NCBI RefSeq assembly: GCF_018332455.1
Contig: NZ_BOPZ01000004.1
Location: 1-64,000 of the forward strand
Direction: 5' to 3'
DNA length: 64,000 nt
Source: Clostridium polyendosporum
GTDB lineage: Bacteria; Bacillota; Clostridia; Clostridiales; Clostridiaceae
Shown piece after piece: positions 1 through 8,914 of the stretch. Each line of letters starts with the position of its first letter. Positions within the stretch are counted from its first letter, which is position 1. Both the position numbers and the translations under genes were made by a program. The notes under the pieces were generated by a model that worked only from the letters and a program-made list of their open reading frames with translations, was not told the DNA's origin and did no database searches.

Positions 1-87
1 TCTTGCTCTCAAAAGAATTGCTGTACTTAATTTCCTCTGTTTAATTTTCAAAGACCAAGTTACTTTTGCGTGTCATCAACTGACCGC
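1..87 (-). other. Partial 5' leader of an rRNA operon
   Basis: This is the transcribed spacer between the promoter at 94-122 and the presumed 16S rRNA gene outside the window. It carries the boxA-like antitermination element (45-57) and no open reading frame. From memory, clostridial 16S leaders carry a similar stretch reading TCTTTGAAAATTAAACAG. Confidence 0.6.
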
Positions 88-93
88 TTGATT

Positions 94-122
94 ATCTTAT
101 CAGCTTTTCGCTTCTCTGTCAA
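94..122 (-). promoter_or_regulatory. rRNA operon promoter (reads left)
   Basis: On the minus strand a perfect -35 TTGACA (117-122) is followed after exactly 17 bases by TAAGAT (94-99). The downstream transcript contains a boxA-like TGGTCTTTGAAAA (45-57), typical of clostridial 16S leaders. The 16S gene itself would start just beyond the left edge, so the assignment to an rrn operon is inference from the leader. Confidence 0.75.
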
Positions 123-391
123 CAACTTTTTTTATAATTTTTCAAGTTGAATTGACATCTAGTGAGAAACTACTTTTTAATTTGTCGCATCAAGTCGACA
201 AGTGATATCTTATCATCATATATCACTATAATATTTTAGCATTTACACCTTTATTTTAATTTAAAGCTTGTATACTTACTTATTATTGTTATTCCTTATG
301 ATATCTTATATTGATACACCGGGAGAAGTATATTGATAAATAGTCTTGTATTTATCTTTAGACCATTTATTTGTACTGCTGTTTTTTATAA

Positions 392-441
392 AGATACACA
401 ACTTCAATGCTAAAAAAATTCATTTATGAAGTTGTGTATCT
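392..441 (-). terminator. Long stem-loop downstream of the DUF2157/GDYXXLXY pair
   Basis: AGATACACAACTTCA (392-406) pairs perfectly with TGAAGTTGTGTATCT (427-441). Read leftward, the stem is followed by an AT-rich tail with few consecutive T, so it is a probable but not ideal terminator. The right arm also belongs to the dispersed intergenic repeat described elsewhere in the window. Confidence 0.45.
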
Positions 442-490
442 ATAGCTTGAGTAACATTTCACTTCGTGAAATTACATGAAATAAGATATC
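421..490 (+). repeat. Dispersed intergenic repeat, copy A
   Basis: It contains a TTATGAAGTTGTGTATCTATAG module followed by the palindrome ATTTCACTTCGTGAAAT (456-472). The same two modules recur near 23.1, 31.3, 43.8, 57.4 and 58.2 kb, always between genes. Confidence 0.55.
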
Positions 491-553
491 AGCTTTAAGG
501 GCTATCCCCTTTTGACAGAATGCTTAAAAACTATTGATTTTAGTATATCTTTT

Positions 554-1168
554 CTACCTTAATTGCACATCACTTAAAATAGCATATCCATTATAAATTT
601 TAATTTTTGCAGTATATAGCCACTGATTGTTATTATATTCTATATTTTCTGGATATGAATTTAAAGATTTATTTTCATTAGAAGTAAAAAACCTATCTAA
701 AGTATAAGTAATATAAACATCTTCCTTTTTAAAACCATCAATACTTTCATCAAAGTATGGTAACACTCTACATTTTAAATATAATTCTGTTTTAGGTTTT
801 TCAATGGATATATAATCTAAGTCATATATATCTCCAGATTTTTTTAGTACAGCATAAGCATTTATAGGCCTATTGTTAGAATTTTTATTTAATGTTTTTA
901 TAGAGTCTGGTAGCTTATCAACAGTAACATTACTAATTTTATATTCTAAATATAAATTTTTTCCTCTAAATGAATCTGAAGAATGGTATGCATTTGCTAG
1001 AATGGATACTTCAGTTCCTTTATATAAAGTAAGCAAAGGTAAAATGGTCATACATAATAAAATTATTACAGGTATTAATGTGACTATTAAAAATTTTCTT
1101 TTAATATTAAGTTCTTCAAATTTAGAAAATAAATTAAACCTTAAAAATTCTTTTATACTATTAATCAT
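554..1168 (-). CDS. GDYXXLXY-domain membrane-anchored protein
   Basis: The predicted product has 204 aa. One N-terminal membrane segment (about residues 26-50) is followed by an exported domain with the pattern FRGKNLYLEY, matching the GDYXXLXY family (typical member about 170-200 aa). A second GDIYDLDY stretch lies further on. The ATG at 1168 is chosen because AGAGGTGA precedes it by five bases; an upstream in-frame start at 1216 would lie inside the neighbouring gene. It overlaps the DUF2157 gene by 8 bases (ATGATTAA), implying translational coupling. Members of this family are commonly paired with DUF2157 proteins. The molecular function is unknown. Confidence 0.75.
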   Translation of the reverse strand: MINSIKEFLRFNLFSKFEELNIKRKFLIVTLIPVIILLCMTILPLLTLYKGTEVSILANAYHSSDSFRGKNLYLEYKISNVTVDKLPDSIKTLNKNSNNRPINAYAVLKKSGDIYDLDYISIEKPKTELYLKCRVLPYFDESIDGFKKEDVYITYTLDRFFTSNENKSLNSYPENIEYNNNQWLYTAKIKIYNGYAILSDVQLR

Positions 1169-2240
1169 ATTTCTCACCTCTACTATCTTTTCTAAACTTT
1201 TCAAAATAGTAGCCAAAACCTATTAATACAATTCCTCCAATTATAAAGAATAAAGATTTAGGCATAAAATCATACAAAGTATCAAAATAATATCGCATAA
1301 TTATAAAGAGTATAATAGGCAGTGAAATAAGATTTTTCTTATGTGTTTGTAATAGTAAAAATATTAGAAAACCTATTGAGAAAACTACACTTACAATCTT
1401 AGTATTAGAATCAGTTAAAAATTTAAGTTCTGTCCAATTGTCAGGGAAAGTTAACATTAAACCAGTTATTCCATATATTATGTTTCCTTGAAACTTGAAT
1501 ACATTCCCTTGAAAGTCCATTGGAATATAGTACATAATCATTCCAATAACAAATACTACTATAATATCTATAGTAAAATTTTTTCCATACTTATCTAATA
1601 AAAATATAAATGTATTTATAGCTATCCAATTATTAAAAAAGGTTATATTTTTATCCAAATTAAAATGGTTATTAAGATAATAAAGAATAGGAATTAGGAT
1701 CAAAACAGCTAATGGTAAGTTATTCGTTGAAAAGTGGCCATTTATATAAATCAAGAGAAGAATATCTGAAAAAATAAATAAAATTTTATCTTTAAAAAAT
1801 ACCACAATAGAGAGTGTTCCTAGAGCCCATAATAATATTGGTGTAGTAAATTCACCTCCAAAATTAAACATTTGACCAACCAAAAATATGCCTGCTCCAA
1901 AGGTTATTACTCCACTATAAAGTAGACTCCTACTGGTTTTAGGTAATCTATTATACAGCTTATAACTTCCAAAATTAAAACCTAAAAAGATAATCAATAT
2001 AATCGAAAACTTAGATAACTTACTTAGAGCTTGCCAATTACTTGCTATAAAAGTTAGTATTCCAAGGCCAATAAGTACAGAGCCTATTAAAAGTAAAATA
2101 GTAATAAAATTCAAATCATTTTTAACAGAGTATAAACTCATTATATTTTTATACTGTTCTACTGTTATGAGACTATTATCTTTATAGAAATCTAGTTCAT
2201 CCTTTAAAACTTTGAATTTATTTTTTGTAAAGCTACGCAT
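1161..2240 (-). CDS. DUF2157 polytopic membrane protein
   Basis: The predicted product has 359 aa. A hydrophilic N-terminus of about 50 residues matches the DUF2157 cytoplasmic segment (LKDELDFYKDNSLIT). It is followed by ten or so hydrophobic stretches covering the rest of the protein. The ATG at 2240 follows AGGGGGG by five bases. The in-frame extension to 2432 has no ribosome binding site and does not resemble the family, so I excluded it. The next gene downstream starts inside its last codons, so the two are one transcript. No function is established for the family; a role in the cell envelope is only a guess. Confidence 0.75.
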   Translation of the reverse strand: MRSFTKNKFKVLKDELDFYKDNSLITVEQYKNIMSLYSVKNDLNFITILLLIGSVLIGLGILTFIASNWQALSKLSKFSIILIIFLGFNFGSYKLYNRLPKTSRSLLYSGVITFGAGIFLVGQMFNFGGEFTTPILLWALGTLSIVVFFKDKILFIFSDILLLIYINGHFSTNNLPLAVLILIPILYYLNNHFNLDKNITFFNNWIAINTFIFLLDKYGKNFTIDIIVVFVIGMIMYYIPMDFQGNVFKFQGNIIYGITGLMLTFPDNWTELKFLTDSNTKIVSVVFSIGFLIFLLLQTHKKNLISLPIILFIIMRYYFDTLYDFMPKSLFFIIGGIVLIGFGYYFEKFRKDSRGEKYD

Positions 2241-2477
2241 AAAATCCCCCCTTTTTTTTATCATATCATCTATGGAGCTATATTTCCATACATAATATTC
2301 CAAATATTCAAAATTAACCAATAATATTGCTATTCTTAAATTTTTCTTATATATGTAAGCCATATATTTTAAAATCTGATCTCTGATATGCATACCATAT
2401 GTACCCAATAAGCTGATCTCTACTAGTATCACAGCCCCAATAATTAATTATTGATTTGTTAGTAGAAAATTGAATAA

Positions 2478-2639
2478 ATATCTCTTTCAGTTGCAAATTA
2501 TGCTGATAGCATAGAGATAAGCTTTATATTTGATACAGAGATAGAAGAAAAAATAATGGCTTGTAATCCAGCTAATATAGAAAGAATTATGCTTAAGAAT
2601 TTAAAGTATTCAAAAAAATTGACGTCCTCACATGAGTGA
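2478..2639 (+). pseudogene. Possible C-terminal gene remnant
   Basis: An open stretch without a start codon encodes about 53 residues, with a protein-like composition (for example EIEEKIMACNPANIERIML). It reads like the C-terminal helix of an enzyme such as an amidohydrolase. It stops at a TGA inside the terminator hairpin at 2621-2646. There is no ribosome binding site and no matching upstream part. Identity is unknown and the call is weak. Confidence 0.2.
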
Positions 2640-2646
2640 GAACGTC
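2613..2646 (-). terminator. Intrinsic terminator of the GYD-repeat gene
   Basis: On the minus strand GACGTTCTCA and TGAGGACGTC form a stem followed by AATTTTTTT. The stop codon of the repeat gene (2628-2630) sits inside the hairpin. Confidence 0.8.
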
Positions 2647-4400
2647 TTTGTTATTTTATAACCTTGCCTATCTTGGTTATCTCTATTAAATCCTCGTATA
2701 TTATATCCCTCTTTGTCATATCCTTCTGCATCAAAACCTCTTCTATCATAACCATCTCTATCAATGCCAGCTTTGTTATATCCATATATATCGAAGCCTT
2801 CTCTATCATATCCATCTATATTAAATCCGTCTATATTATATCCTTCTTTATCATATCCTTCTGCATTAAATCCATATCTATTATAGCCTTCTTTATTATA
2901 GCTTTCCTTATTGTACCCATACATATCGAAGCCTTCTCTATCAAAGCCATCTTTATTATATCCGTATCTGTCATATCCTTCTCTGTCATATCCCTGTTTA
3001 TCTAGGCCACCTCTATTATATCCATCTCTATCTAAACCTAAAATATTAAAACCATCTACTCCATATCCCTCATCATCAAAATATGTTCCATTTTGATGTA
3101 TACTATTTTTATTAAATCCACTTATATCATACCCACTTAAGTCATATCCATCATCATCATATCTTGTTCCATTTTTATGAAGTCCTTGCTTATTAAATCC
3201 TCTTTCGTCATAACCTCTTACATCATAACCTTCAAAGTCATATGTTGTTCTATTTCTATGAATTCCATACTTATTAAAACCTCTTGCATCATAACCTGTA
3301 GAATCATATTTTGTTCCACCTTTATGAAGTCCTTGCTTATTAAATCCTTTTTTATCATAACCTGTTATATCATAACCTTCATAGTTATATCTTGTCCCAT
3401 TCTTATGAATCCCATCCTTATTAAATCCTCTTACATCATATCCACTTAAATCATATCCAGTATTATCATATTTTGTTCCATTTTCATGAAATCCATCCTT
3501 ATCAAATCCACTTTTATCATAACCCTTTATATTATACCCCTCATTATCAAAGTATGTTCCATTTTTATTAAGACCTTCTTTATTAAACCCCTTTATATCA
3601 TAACCGTCATTATCATACCTTGTTCCATTTTTATTAAATCCCTCTTTACCAAACCCCCTAATGTTATAACCTCGTATATCATAACCAGTATCATCAAAAA
3701 ATGTTCCATTTTTATTAAGTCCTGCTTTATCAAATCCTCTTATATCATAGCCTTCATTATCATATCTTGTTCCATTTTTATTAATTCCAGCCTTATCAAA
3801 TCCCCTTATATCATAGCCATTTATATCATAACCGTCATCATTAAAAAATGTTCCACTTTTATGATAACTGTCATAATCATAGCCTCTATTATCATATCTT
3901 GTCCCATTTTTATGAACTCTATCTTTATTAAACCCTCTTGAATCATACCCTCTTAAATCATAGCCTTCATCATCATATCTTGTTCCATTTTTATGAAGTC
4001 CTTGCTTATTAAATTCTCTTATATTATACCCTTTTAAGTCATATCCATCATTATCGTATCTTGATCCATTTTTATGAAGTCCCTGCTTATTAAATCCTCT
4101 TCTGTCATATCCATTTCTATCATATCCATTTCTATCATATCCATCACAATCATAACCTTCATAATTATATCTTGTTCCAGTAATATGGATTCCGTCTTTA
4201 TTAAATCCTCTTATATTATATCCATTTCTATCATATCCATTTTTATCATATCCATGGTAATCGTAACCATTATCGTCATATTTTGTTCCATTACTATGGA
4301 TTCTTTCTTTATTAAATCCTCTTATATTATATTCTTTATTGCCTAAACCATTTTCATAATATTCACTTAAACTCCGCACAAATCTTTTAATTATATTCAA
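2628..4400 (-). CDS. GYD/GFN tandem-repeat protein
   Basis: The product has about 590 aa and consists almost entirely of five-residue units Gly-[Tyr/Phe]-[Asp/Asn]-x-x. These are organised into a super-unit of 22-27 residues that includes a seven-residue spacer of the type NGTRYDxx. I count 16 super-units. The last 150 residues are uninterrupted pentads. There is no signal peptide, no membrane segment and no recognisable catalytic domain; a short basic helix (NIIKRFVRSL) precedes the repeats. The TTG at 4400 is preferred, with GAGGTGAG five bases upstream; a GTG at 4409 would overlap that site. Similar GYD-repeat proteins occur in clostridia, but I know of no function for them. Confidence 0.7.
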   Translation of the reverse strand: MNIIKRFVRSLSEYYENGLGNKEYNIRGFNKERIHSNGTKYDDNGYDYHGYDKNGYDRNGYNIRGFNKDGIHITGTRYNYEGYDCDGYDRNGYDRNGYDRRGFNKQGLHKNGSRYDNDGYDLKGYNIREFNKQGLHKNGTRYDDEGYDLRGYDSRGFNKDRVHKNGTRYDNRGYDYDSYHKSGTFFNDDGYDINGYDIRGFDKAGINKNGTRYDNEGYDIRGFDKAGLNKNGTFFDDTGYDIRGYNIRGFGKEGFNKNGTRYDNDGYDIKGFNKEGLNKNGTYFDNEGYNIKGYDKSGFDKDGFHENGTKYDNTGYDLSGYDVRGFNKDGIHKNGTRYNYEGYDITGYDKKGFNKQGLHKGGTKYDSTGYDARGFNKYGIHRNRTTYDFEGYDVRGYDERGFNKQGLHKNGTRYDDDGYDLSGYDISGFNKNSIHQNGTYFDDEGYGVDGFNILGLDRDGYNRGGLDKQGYDREGYDRYGYNKDGFDREGFDMYGYNKESYNKEGYNRYGFNAEGYDKEGYNIDGFNIDGYDREGFDIYGYNKAGIDRDGYDRRGFDAEGYDKEGYNIRGFNRDNQDRQGYKITKTFSLM

Positions 4401-4697
4401 TAAACTCACCTCATTAAAAATCTTATATTTTATATTATAAGATATAATACATATTCAGATAATAAAATTATTTAATATAATCTGTTTTAAAATTTGTTAT
4501 TTAAGTAAATTATACCTTCTAATTACATAAAAAGTAAATATTTTAATTAATAAAAGTAAAAAAAAGGAAATATTTAAAAAAAGATTTTAGAATGACTTTT
4601 TATAAAACAAAAACTATAAAGTACATGAAAATGAATAGTGTTAAAAATGTTTTGACAATATATCAATATAAAAAGTAATAATCTAAGGAGTAAAACT

Positions 4698-5384
4698 ATG
4701 AATAACAAAACTATAGAAATAATCCTAAGAAGTATATCTTCATATATTATTCTATTAATTCTAGGAAGATTAATTGGAAGAAAATTAATCTCACGGATAA
4801 CATTTTTTGATTTTTTAGTTGGAGTTACTATTGGGTCTGTGGCAGTAAGAATGGCATTGGGATCGGAGGATTCCTTATTCTTGGCTATAATTTCAGCAGC
4901 AATAATTACTATATTAGTGATAATTACAGATTATTTACATATTAAAAGTTTTAAATTTAGAAAATTAATAGGTGGTGAACCAATCATATTAATTAAAAAT
5001 GGTAACATATTAGATTATAATCTTAAAAAATCAAAAGTTACTATAAACGACTTAATAATGCAACTAAGAGAAAAAGATATATTTAATATAGGAGATGTTG
5101 AGTTCGCAGTTATGGAGATTGATGGTGAGTTATCTGTACTGCCAAAACCTAATAAGCAACCAATAACAACTGGTGATCTAAATATTTTGAGAACTTACAA
5201 AGGATTGACAAGCGACGTAATTATTGATGGCAAAATAATATATGATAATTTGAAATATACAAATTATGATGAATATTGGCTTAGAAAACAGCTAAAAACT
5301 CATAATATTAAAGATGTGAAAGATGTATTTTATGCAGGGTTAGATACTTCAGGAAATCTATATGTTTCTCCCAAAAAAAAATAA
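4698..5384 (+). CDS. DUF421 membrane protein (YetF-like)
   Basis: The predicted product has 228 aa. Three hydrophobic segments occupy the first 80 residues (including FDFLVGVTIGSVAVRMAL). They are followed by a soluble alpha/beta domain with the GGEPIILIKNGNIL and MQLREKDIFNIGDVEFAVME patterns typical of the DUF421/YetF family. In Bacillus some members act in spore germination or membrane homeostasis, but the biochemical role is not settled. AAGGAG lies eight bases before the ATG. It is a single gene ending in a bidirectional terminator. Confidence 0.85.
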   Translation: MNNKTIEIILRSISSYIILLILGRLIGRKLISRITFFDFLVGVTIGSVAVRMALGSEDSLFLAIISAAIITILVIITDYLHIKSFKFRKLIGGEPIILIKNGNILDYNLKKSKVTINDLIMQLREKDIFNIGDVEFAVMEIDGELSVLPKPNKQPITTGDLNILRTYKGLTSDVIIDGKIIYDNLKYTNYDEYWLRKQLKTHNIKDVKDVFYAGLDTSGNLYVSPKKK

Positions 5385-5441
5385 ACTTATCAAATCCACC
5401 TATCTAGTTTTATTTTCTGTCATTTTATGAAACAACAAACA

Positions 5442-5479
5442 AAAGCCACTACTTTTTTCGAAAATTTAGTAGTGGCTTT
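5442..5479. terminator. Bidirectional terminator
   Basis: AAAGCCACTACT (5442-5453) pairs with AGTAGTGGCTTT (5468-5479). It serves the convergent genes ending at 5384 (+) and 5529 (-). Confidence 0.8.
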
Positions 5480-5528
5480 ATTACTTTAGTCTTTATTTTA
5501 GAGTAGAATTCAATAAATTTTTATAGCC

Positions 5529-6017
5529 TTAACGTGGTCCATACTGTGCTGCAAAAACCTTATCACTGTAAATTAAATAAATAATTCCTTCTATAACACC
5601 AAGTATTACTGGTACCAACGTCCAGGAGAAAAGTAAGTATACAATCCCTACACCAGTTTGACCTAGATAAAATTTATGTGCACCTAATCCACCTAAAAAA
5701 ATAGCTAATAATGCTGCTGCAACTCTACTTTTAGTACATTTGGGATATAGATTTACACTATCTGAAGAACTTGATAAACTAGAAGAATTGAAAGCTGTGG
5801 CATCATCTTGATCAGTATTCATAAATACCATAGACTGTTGTTTTGCCATCTCTTCTAATTCTTCAATTTTTGTTAACTTTTCAATATACATTTCTTTAAT
5901 ACATTTTCTACAATAATTCTTGCCATTTATCTCATTGTTACATTCAATACATATAAAACAACCACAACTATCACATGTTTCAGTGGCTTCTCTATCATTG
6001 TGAATATAACAATTCAT
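5529..6017 (-). CDS. TM2-domain protein with N-terminal B-box-like zinc finger
   Basis: The predicted product has 162 aa. Residues 1-42 carry paired Cys/His motifs (CYIHNDREATETCDSCGCF, CIECNN, YCRKC) as in bacterial B-box-type zinc-binding N-termini. Residues about 95-158 form a TM2 domain, with two membrane helices separated by a short turn (FLGGLGAHKFYLG, then VPVILGVIEGIIYLI). The linker is Ser-rich. AGGAGAGAT precedes the ATG. Such proteins are widespread in Firmicutes; the function is not known. It is divergent from the metal exporter at 6103. Confidence 0.8.
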   Translation of the reverse strand: MNCYIHNDREATETCDSCGCFICIECNNEINGKNYCRKCIKEMYIEKLTKIEELEEMAKQQSMVFMNTDQDDATAFNSSSLSSSSDSVNLYPKCTKSRVAAALLAIFLGGLGAHKFYLGQTGVGIVYLLFSWTLVPVILGVIEGIIYLIYSDKVFAAQYGPR

Positions 6018-6102
6018 ACATATCTCTCCTAAATTTATAGTATAATCAATATATTATATTATAACAAAATTAGAATTAGAATTTGAAATGGAGTGTTTGT
6101 GA

Positions 6103-7281
6103 ATGCTATCTAAATTATTAGTAAGAACATTTGTAAAAAATTATGAAGACACAAACAATGAAAAGGTAAGAGAAAGCTTTGGATTACTTGGTGGAATAAT
6201 AGGAATAGCAATAAATATTATACTTTTTACCATAAAACTTTCAGTAGGACTTATCGTAGCTAGTATTGCAGTAATGGCTGATGCATTTAATAACTTATCT
6301 GATGCCGCTTCTTCTATAATAACTATAGTAGGTTTTAAAATGTCTAATAAACCTGCAGATGAGGAGCATCCTTTTGGTCATGGAAGAATAGAATATATAT
6401 CTGCACTTATAGTATCTTTCATGGTTATACTTGTGGGGTTTCAGTTTGTTAAGTCTTCTTTTGAAAGAGTAATTAACCCAGAACCAATCACCTTTGAGGC
6501 TGTTCCCTTTTTCCTCATATTAGGATCTATAATCTTTAAATTTTGGCTAAGTAAATTTAATAAATATATAGGTAAAACCATAAACTCTTCTGCCTTGAAA
6601 GCAGCCTCCTTTGATGCTTTAGGAGATGTAGTAACTTCAAGTTGTGTTGCCTTATCATTATTACTTCCTAAATTCACAACATTACCTGTAGATGGTTATA
6701 TAGGTATTTTAGTAGCATTAGTAATACTTTACTCAGGATACTCCCTTGTTAAAGAAACAGTCAATCCTCTTTTAGGAGAAGCACCTGATCCACAGTTAGT
6801 TAAAAAAATAAAGGAAAGCGTATTGGAATATGAAAATATAACAGGAGTTCATGACTTAATAATACACAATTATGGTCATGGGAAGTGTATGGCTTCTATA
6901 CATGCTGAAATTCCGTCAGATATTGATATAATGCAAATTCACGATATAATCGATACAGCAGAAAGAGAAATTTCTAAAGAGTTCAATATATATTTAGTAA
7001 TTCATATGGATCCAATTTGCACAGATTGCGAAGAAATAAAATCCTGCAAAAGAATGGTTGAAAAAATAATAGAATATAATCCCCTTGTAAAATCTATGCA
7101 CGACTTTAGAGTTGTAGGAGATGGAGAGAAGAAAAATCTTATTTTTGATGTAGTAGTGAATTCATGGCAGTTAGATAAGATGATGACAGAAGAGGAGCTT
7201 AAAGAAAAAATTACACAGGATATAAAGAATCTACATCCACAATATAACTGTATTATTACAGTAGATAATGATTTTATGTAA
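6103..7281 (+). CDS. Cation diffusion facilitator family metal exporter
   Basis: The predicted product has 392 aa. Six membrane segments contain the CDF metal-site motifs MADAFNNLSDAASS (helix II) and HPFGHGRIEYIS, plus a second Asp-rich site in helix V (FDALGD). A cytoplasmic dimerisation domain follows from about residue 215 (GHGKCMASIHAEIP). The C-terminal 80 residues carry an extra Cys-containing segment (CTDCEEIKSCKRM) seen in clostridial members. The expected role is proton-driven export of Zn, Fe or Mn from the cytoplasm; the exact metal cannot be told. GGAG lies eight bases before the ATG. It is monocistronic. Confidence 0.88.
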   Translation: MLSKLLVRTFVKNYEDTNNEKVRESFGLLGGIIGIAINIILFTIKLSVGLIVASIAVMADAFNNLSDAASSIITIVGFKMSNKPADEEHPFGHGRIEYISALIVSFMVILVGFQFVKSSFERVINPEPITFEAVPFFLILGSIIFKFWLSKFNKYIGKTINSSALKAASFDALGDVVTSSCVALSLLLPKFTTLPVDGYIGILVALVILYSGYSLVKETVNPLLGEAPDPQLVKKIKESVLEYENITGVHDLIIHNYGHGKCMASIHAEIPSDIDIMQIHDIIDTAEREISKEFNIYLVIHMDPICTDCEEIKSCKRMVEKIIEYNPLVKSMHDFRVVGDGEKKNLIFDVVVNSWQLDKMMTEEELKEKITQDIKNLHPQYNCIITVDNDFM

Positions 7282-7361
7282 TTGAACTAGAAGTCGTGGC
7301 AAAAGTAATTTTAGGCAAAACTTTAGCTAAGTGACTTACAAAAATATTAAATATAGCTATA

Positions 7362-7406
7362 AAAACCAGTATTGGGATATCAATATAATGCTCAATACTG
7401 GTTTTT
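7362..7406 (+). terminator. Intrinsic terminator of the CDF gene
   Basis: AAAACCAGTATTG and CAATACTGGTTTT flank a 17-base loop, and the second arm runs into TTTTTTAAT. Confidence 0.8.
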
Positions 7407-7448
7407 TAATTATAAAATAAATATATAATTATAAACTTACAGATAAAA

Positions 7449-7471
7449 AAAGCTCCCTTTTTAAGAGCTTT
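7449..7471 (-). terminator. Short terminator of the PHP phosphatase gene
   Basis: AAAGCTC and GAGCTTT form a stem just after the gene's stop codon. Read leftward the stem runs into a T-rich tract. Confidence 0.6.
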
Positions 7472-7480
7472 ATATCAGTT

Positions 7481-8332
7481 TTATATAATATTCTTACTTC
7501 TACCTATATAATAAAAATTCTTCTTATCGCTTATCATAATCCATTCAGGTATTCTATTACTAAACAATGTTAAATATTTAAACCCTGCCTGCCTTGCAAT
7601 TTCGATACCCGTCTCTAGATCCTTTCCTACATCATTTGCACAATGGGCATCAGATCCTATAGTTAATATTTCGCCTCCAAGTTCATGATAAAGCTTCAGC
7701 ACATCTATTCCCGGCATAGTTTCTTTAGGAGCTTGCCTTAATCCTGAAGTATTAAGTTCAATGCCCTTACCTTTTAAAATTAATATTTTAAAAATTTGTT
7801 TTAACAATTCTTGTTGCATCATTAATGTAATCCTTGATTTATAAATATCGGTACTATATCTTTTTATTAAATCTATATGACCTACACAATTAAAATCAGC
7901 ATTAATTACAAGTTTCTTTACCTGGTTGATATAAATTTGGCATATCTCTTCTAAAGCCACACTGTTATAGTCAATTTCATTAACATCTATATCTCCTGGC
8001 AATTTATGAACTGATCCAACAACATAATCAAAAGGTACAGAATTAACTAATGCTTGAGATGTTGATGAAAATAAATGTGGTTGTCCTAGTTCTACTCCAA
8101 CCTTTACTTTAAGTTTCCCTCTAAATATTTCATTTGCTTCTGCAACTTCTAACAACAAATTGTTAGGTTTGTATATTTCATACTTCTCATCTTTAGATGT
8201 TGGCTCGAAATGATCTGTTATAGCGATTTCCTTTAACCCCTTTTCCACCGCACTTTTACATACTTCAAGCAGTGTATTCTTCCCATCGACTGAATAGGTA
8301 GTGTGGATATGATAATCATATAAATAATTCAT
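7481..8332 (-). CDS. PHP-domain phosphatase (histidinol-phosphatase HisJ/HisK type)
   Basis: The predicted product has 283 aa. The PHP metal-binding motifs occur in order: DYHIHTTYS near residue 6, ITDHFEP near 40, VGSVHKLPG near 130, NCVGHIDLIKRYS near 165 and IGSDAHCANDVG near 245. The length and motif spacing fit the histidinol-phosphatase branch, which hydrolyses L-histidinol phosphate in histidine synthesis. No his gene is nearby, so another phosphomonoester is possible. GGAGG precedes the ATG. It is monocistronic. Confidence 0.8.
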   Translation of the reverse strand: MNYLYDYHIHTTYSVDGKNTLLEVCKSAVEKGLKEIAITDHFEPTSKDEKYEIYKPNNLLLEVAEANEIFRGKLKVKVGVELGQPHLFSSTSQALVNSVPFDYVVGSVHKLPGDIDVNEIDYNSVALEEICQIYINQVKKLVINADFNCVGHIDLIKRYSTDIYKSRITLMMQQELLKQIFKILILKGKGIELNTSGLRQAPKETMPGIDVLKLYHELGGEILTIGSDAHCANDVGKDLETGIEIARQAGFKYLTLFSNRIPEWIMISDKKNFYYIGRSKNII

Positions 8333-8647
8333 TTTTTACCTCCACCATTTTATTTTAAAACACTATCTACTATTATAATAATTATCTTATATTAAGTTCT
8401 TATTATCTTAGCGTAAATTAAATATTAAAAATACATTCTAGAAATATAGATATACTTAATAAACAGCTTGAAATTGATATAGTTCCATTCATTAAGGTGC
8501 TTCTTTTTATTACACAAAAGAAGCAACAACTTTTATTTTCCAGTAAGTATATTTTATTTTTAATTATAGCTAATTATAGAATTTAATTTTTTTACTACTA
8601 TAGTATAATATTACTATATAGATATTTCATAATAACGAGGTGCACTT
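8333..8647. other. Intergenic region with a hairpin, no gene seen
   Basis: It holds an inverted repeat GCTTCTTTT/AAAAGAAGC (about 8503-8526) and AT-rich sequence. Nothing codes for a recognisable protein. Confidence 0.5.
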
Positions 8648-8851
8648 ATGAATTTTTAAGAATTAGTCAAAACCCGTCAAAGTGTTCGTTCATATTTTGA
8701 TATACCTGTTAAAAAATAAATACAAAAACCTCTAAATATACCTAAAAATCAAAGGGTTGCACTAGTAATATCTGTAGGTTACCCTAAAGTAAATACTATA
8801 AGAAACAAGACCTGAAAATCTATAGATGAAATATATAGCTTTAACCCCTAA
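8648..8851 (+). pseudogene. Decayed nitroreductase-family gene
   Basis: After a good ribosome site (AACGAGGTG) the reading starts MNF, hits an in-frame TAA, and continues ELVKTRQSVRSYFDIPVKK, the canonical nitroreductase N-terminus. Another stop follows. The text then jumps directly to the family's C-terminus (LNIPKNQRVALVISVGYP, then a stop, then KSIDEIYSFNP). About 100 internal codons are missing. This is direct evidence of a deletion and at least three nonsense mutations. Confidence 0.8.
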
Positions 8852-8914
8852 TCTTTGTTTTTCTTTAATTAATGGCATACTAAGTAATATGAATTACGTT
8901 AAGGGGCGAAGAAA

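Noticed and set aside
1169-1216. Upstream extension of the GDYXXLXY gene to 1216
   Set aside because: It would lie within the DUF2157 gene, while a good ribosome site supports the start at 1168.
2664-4346. Five overlapping plus-strand ORFs rich in Ile/Ser/Pro opposite the GYD-repeat gene
   Set aside because: They are the mirror of the tandem repeat on the other strand and have no start signals.
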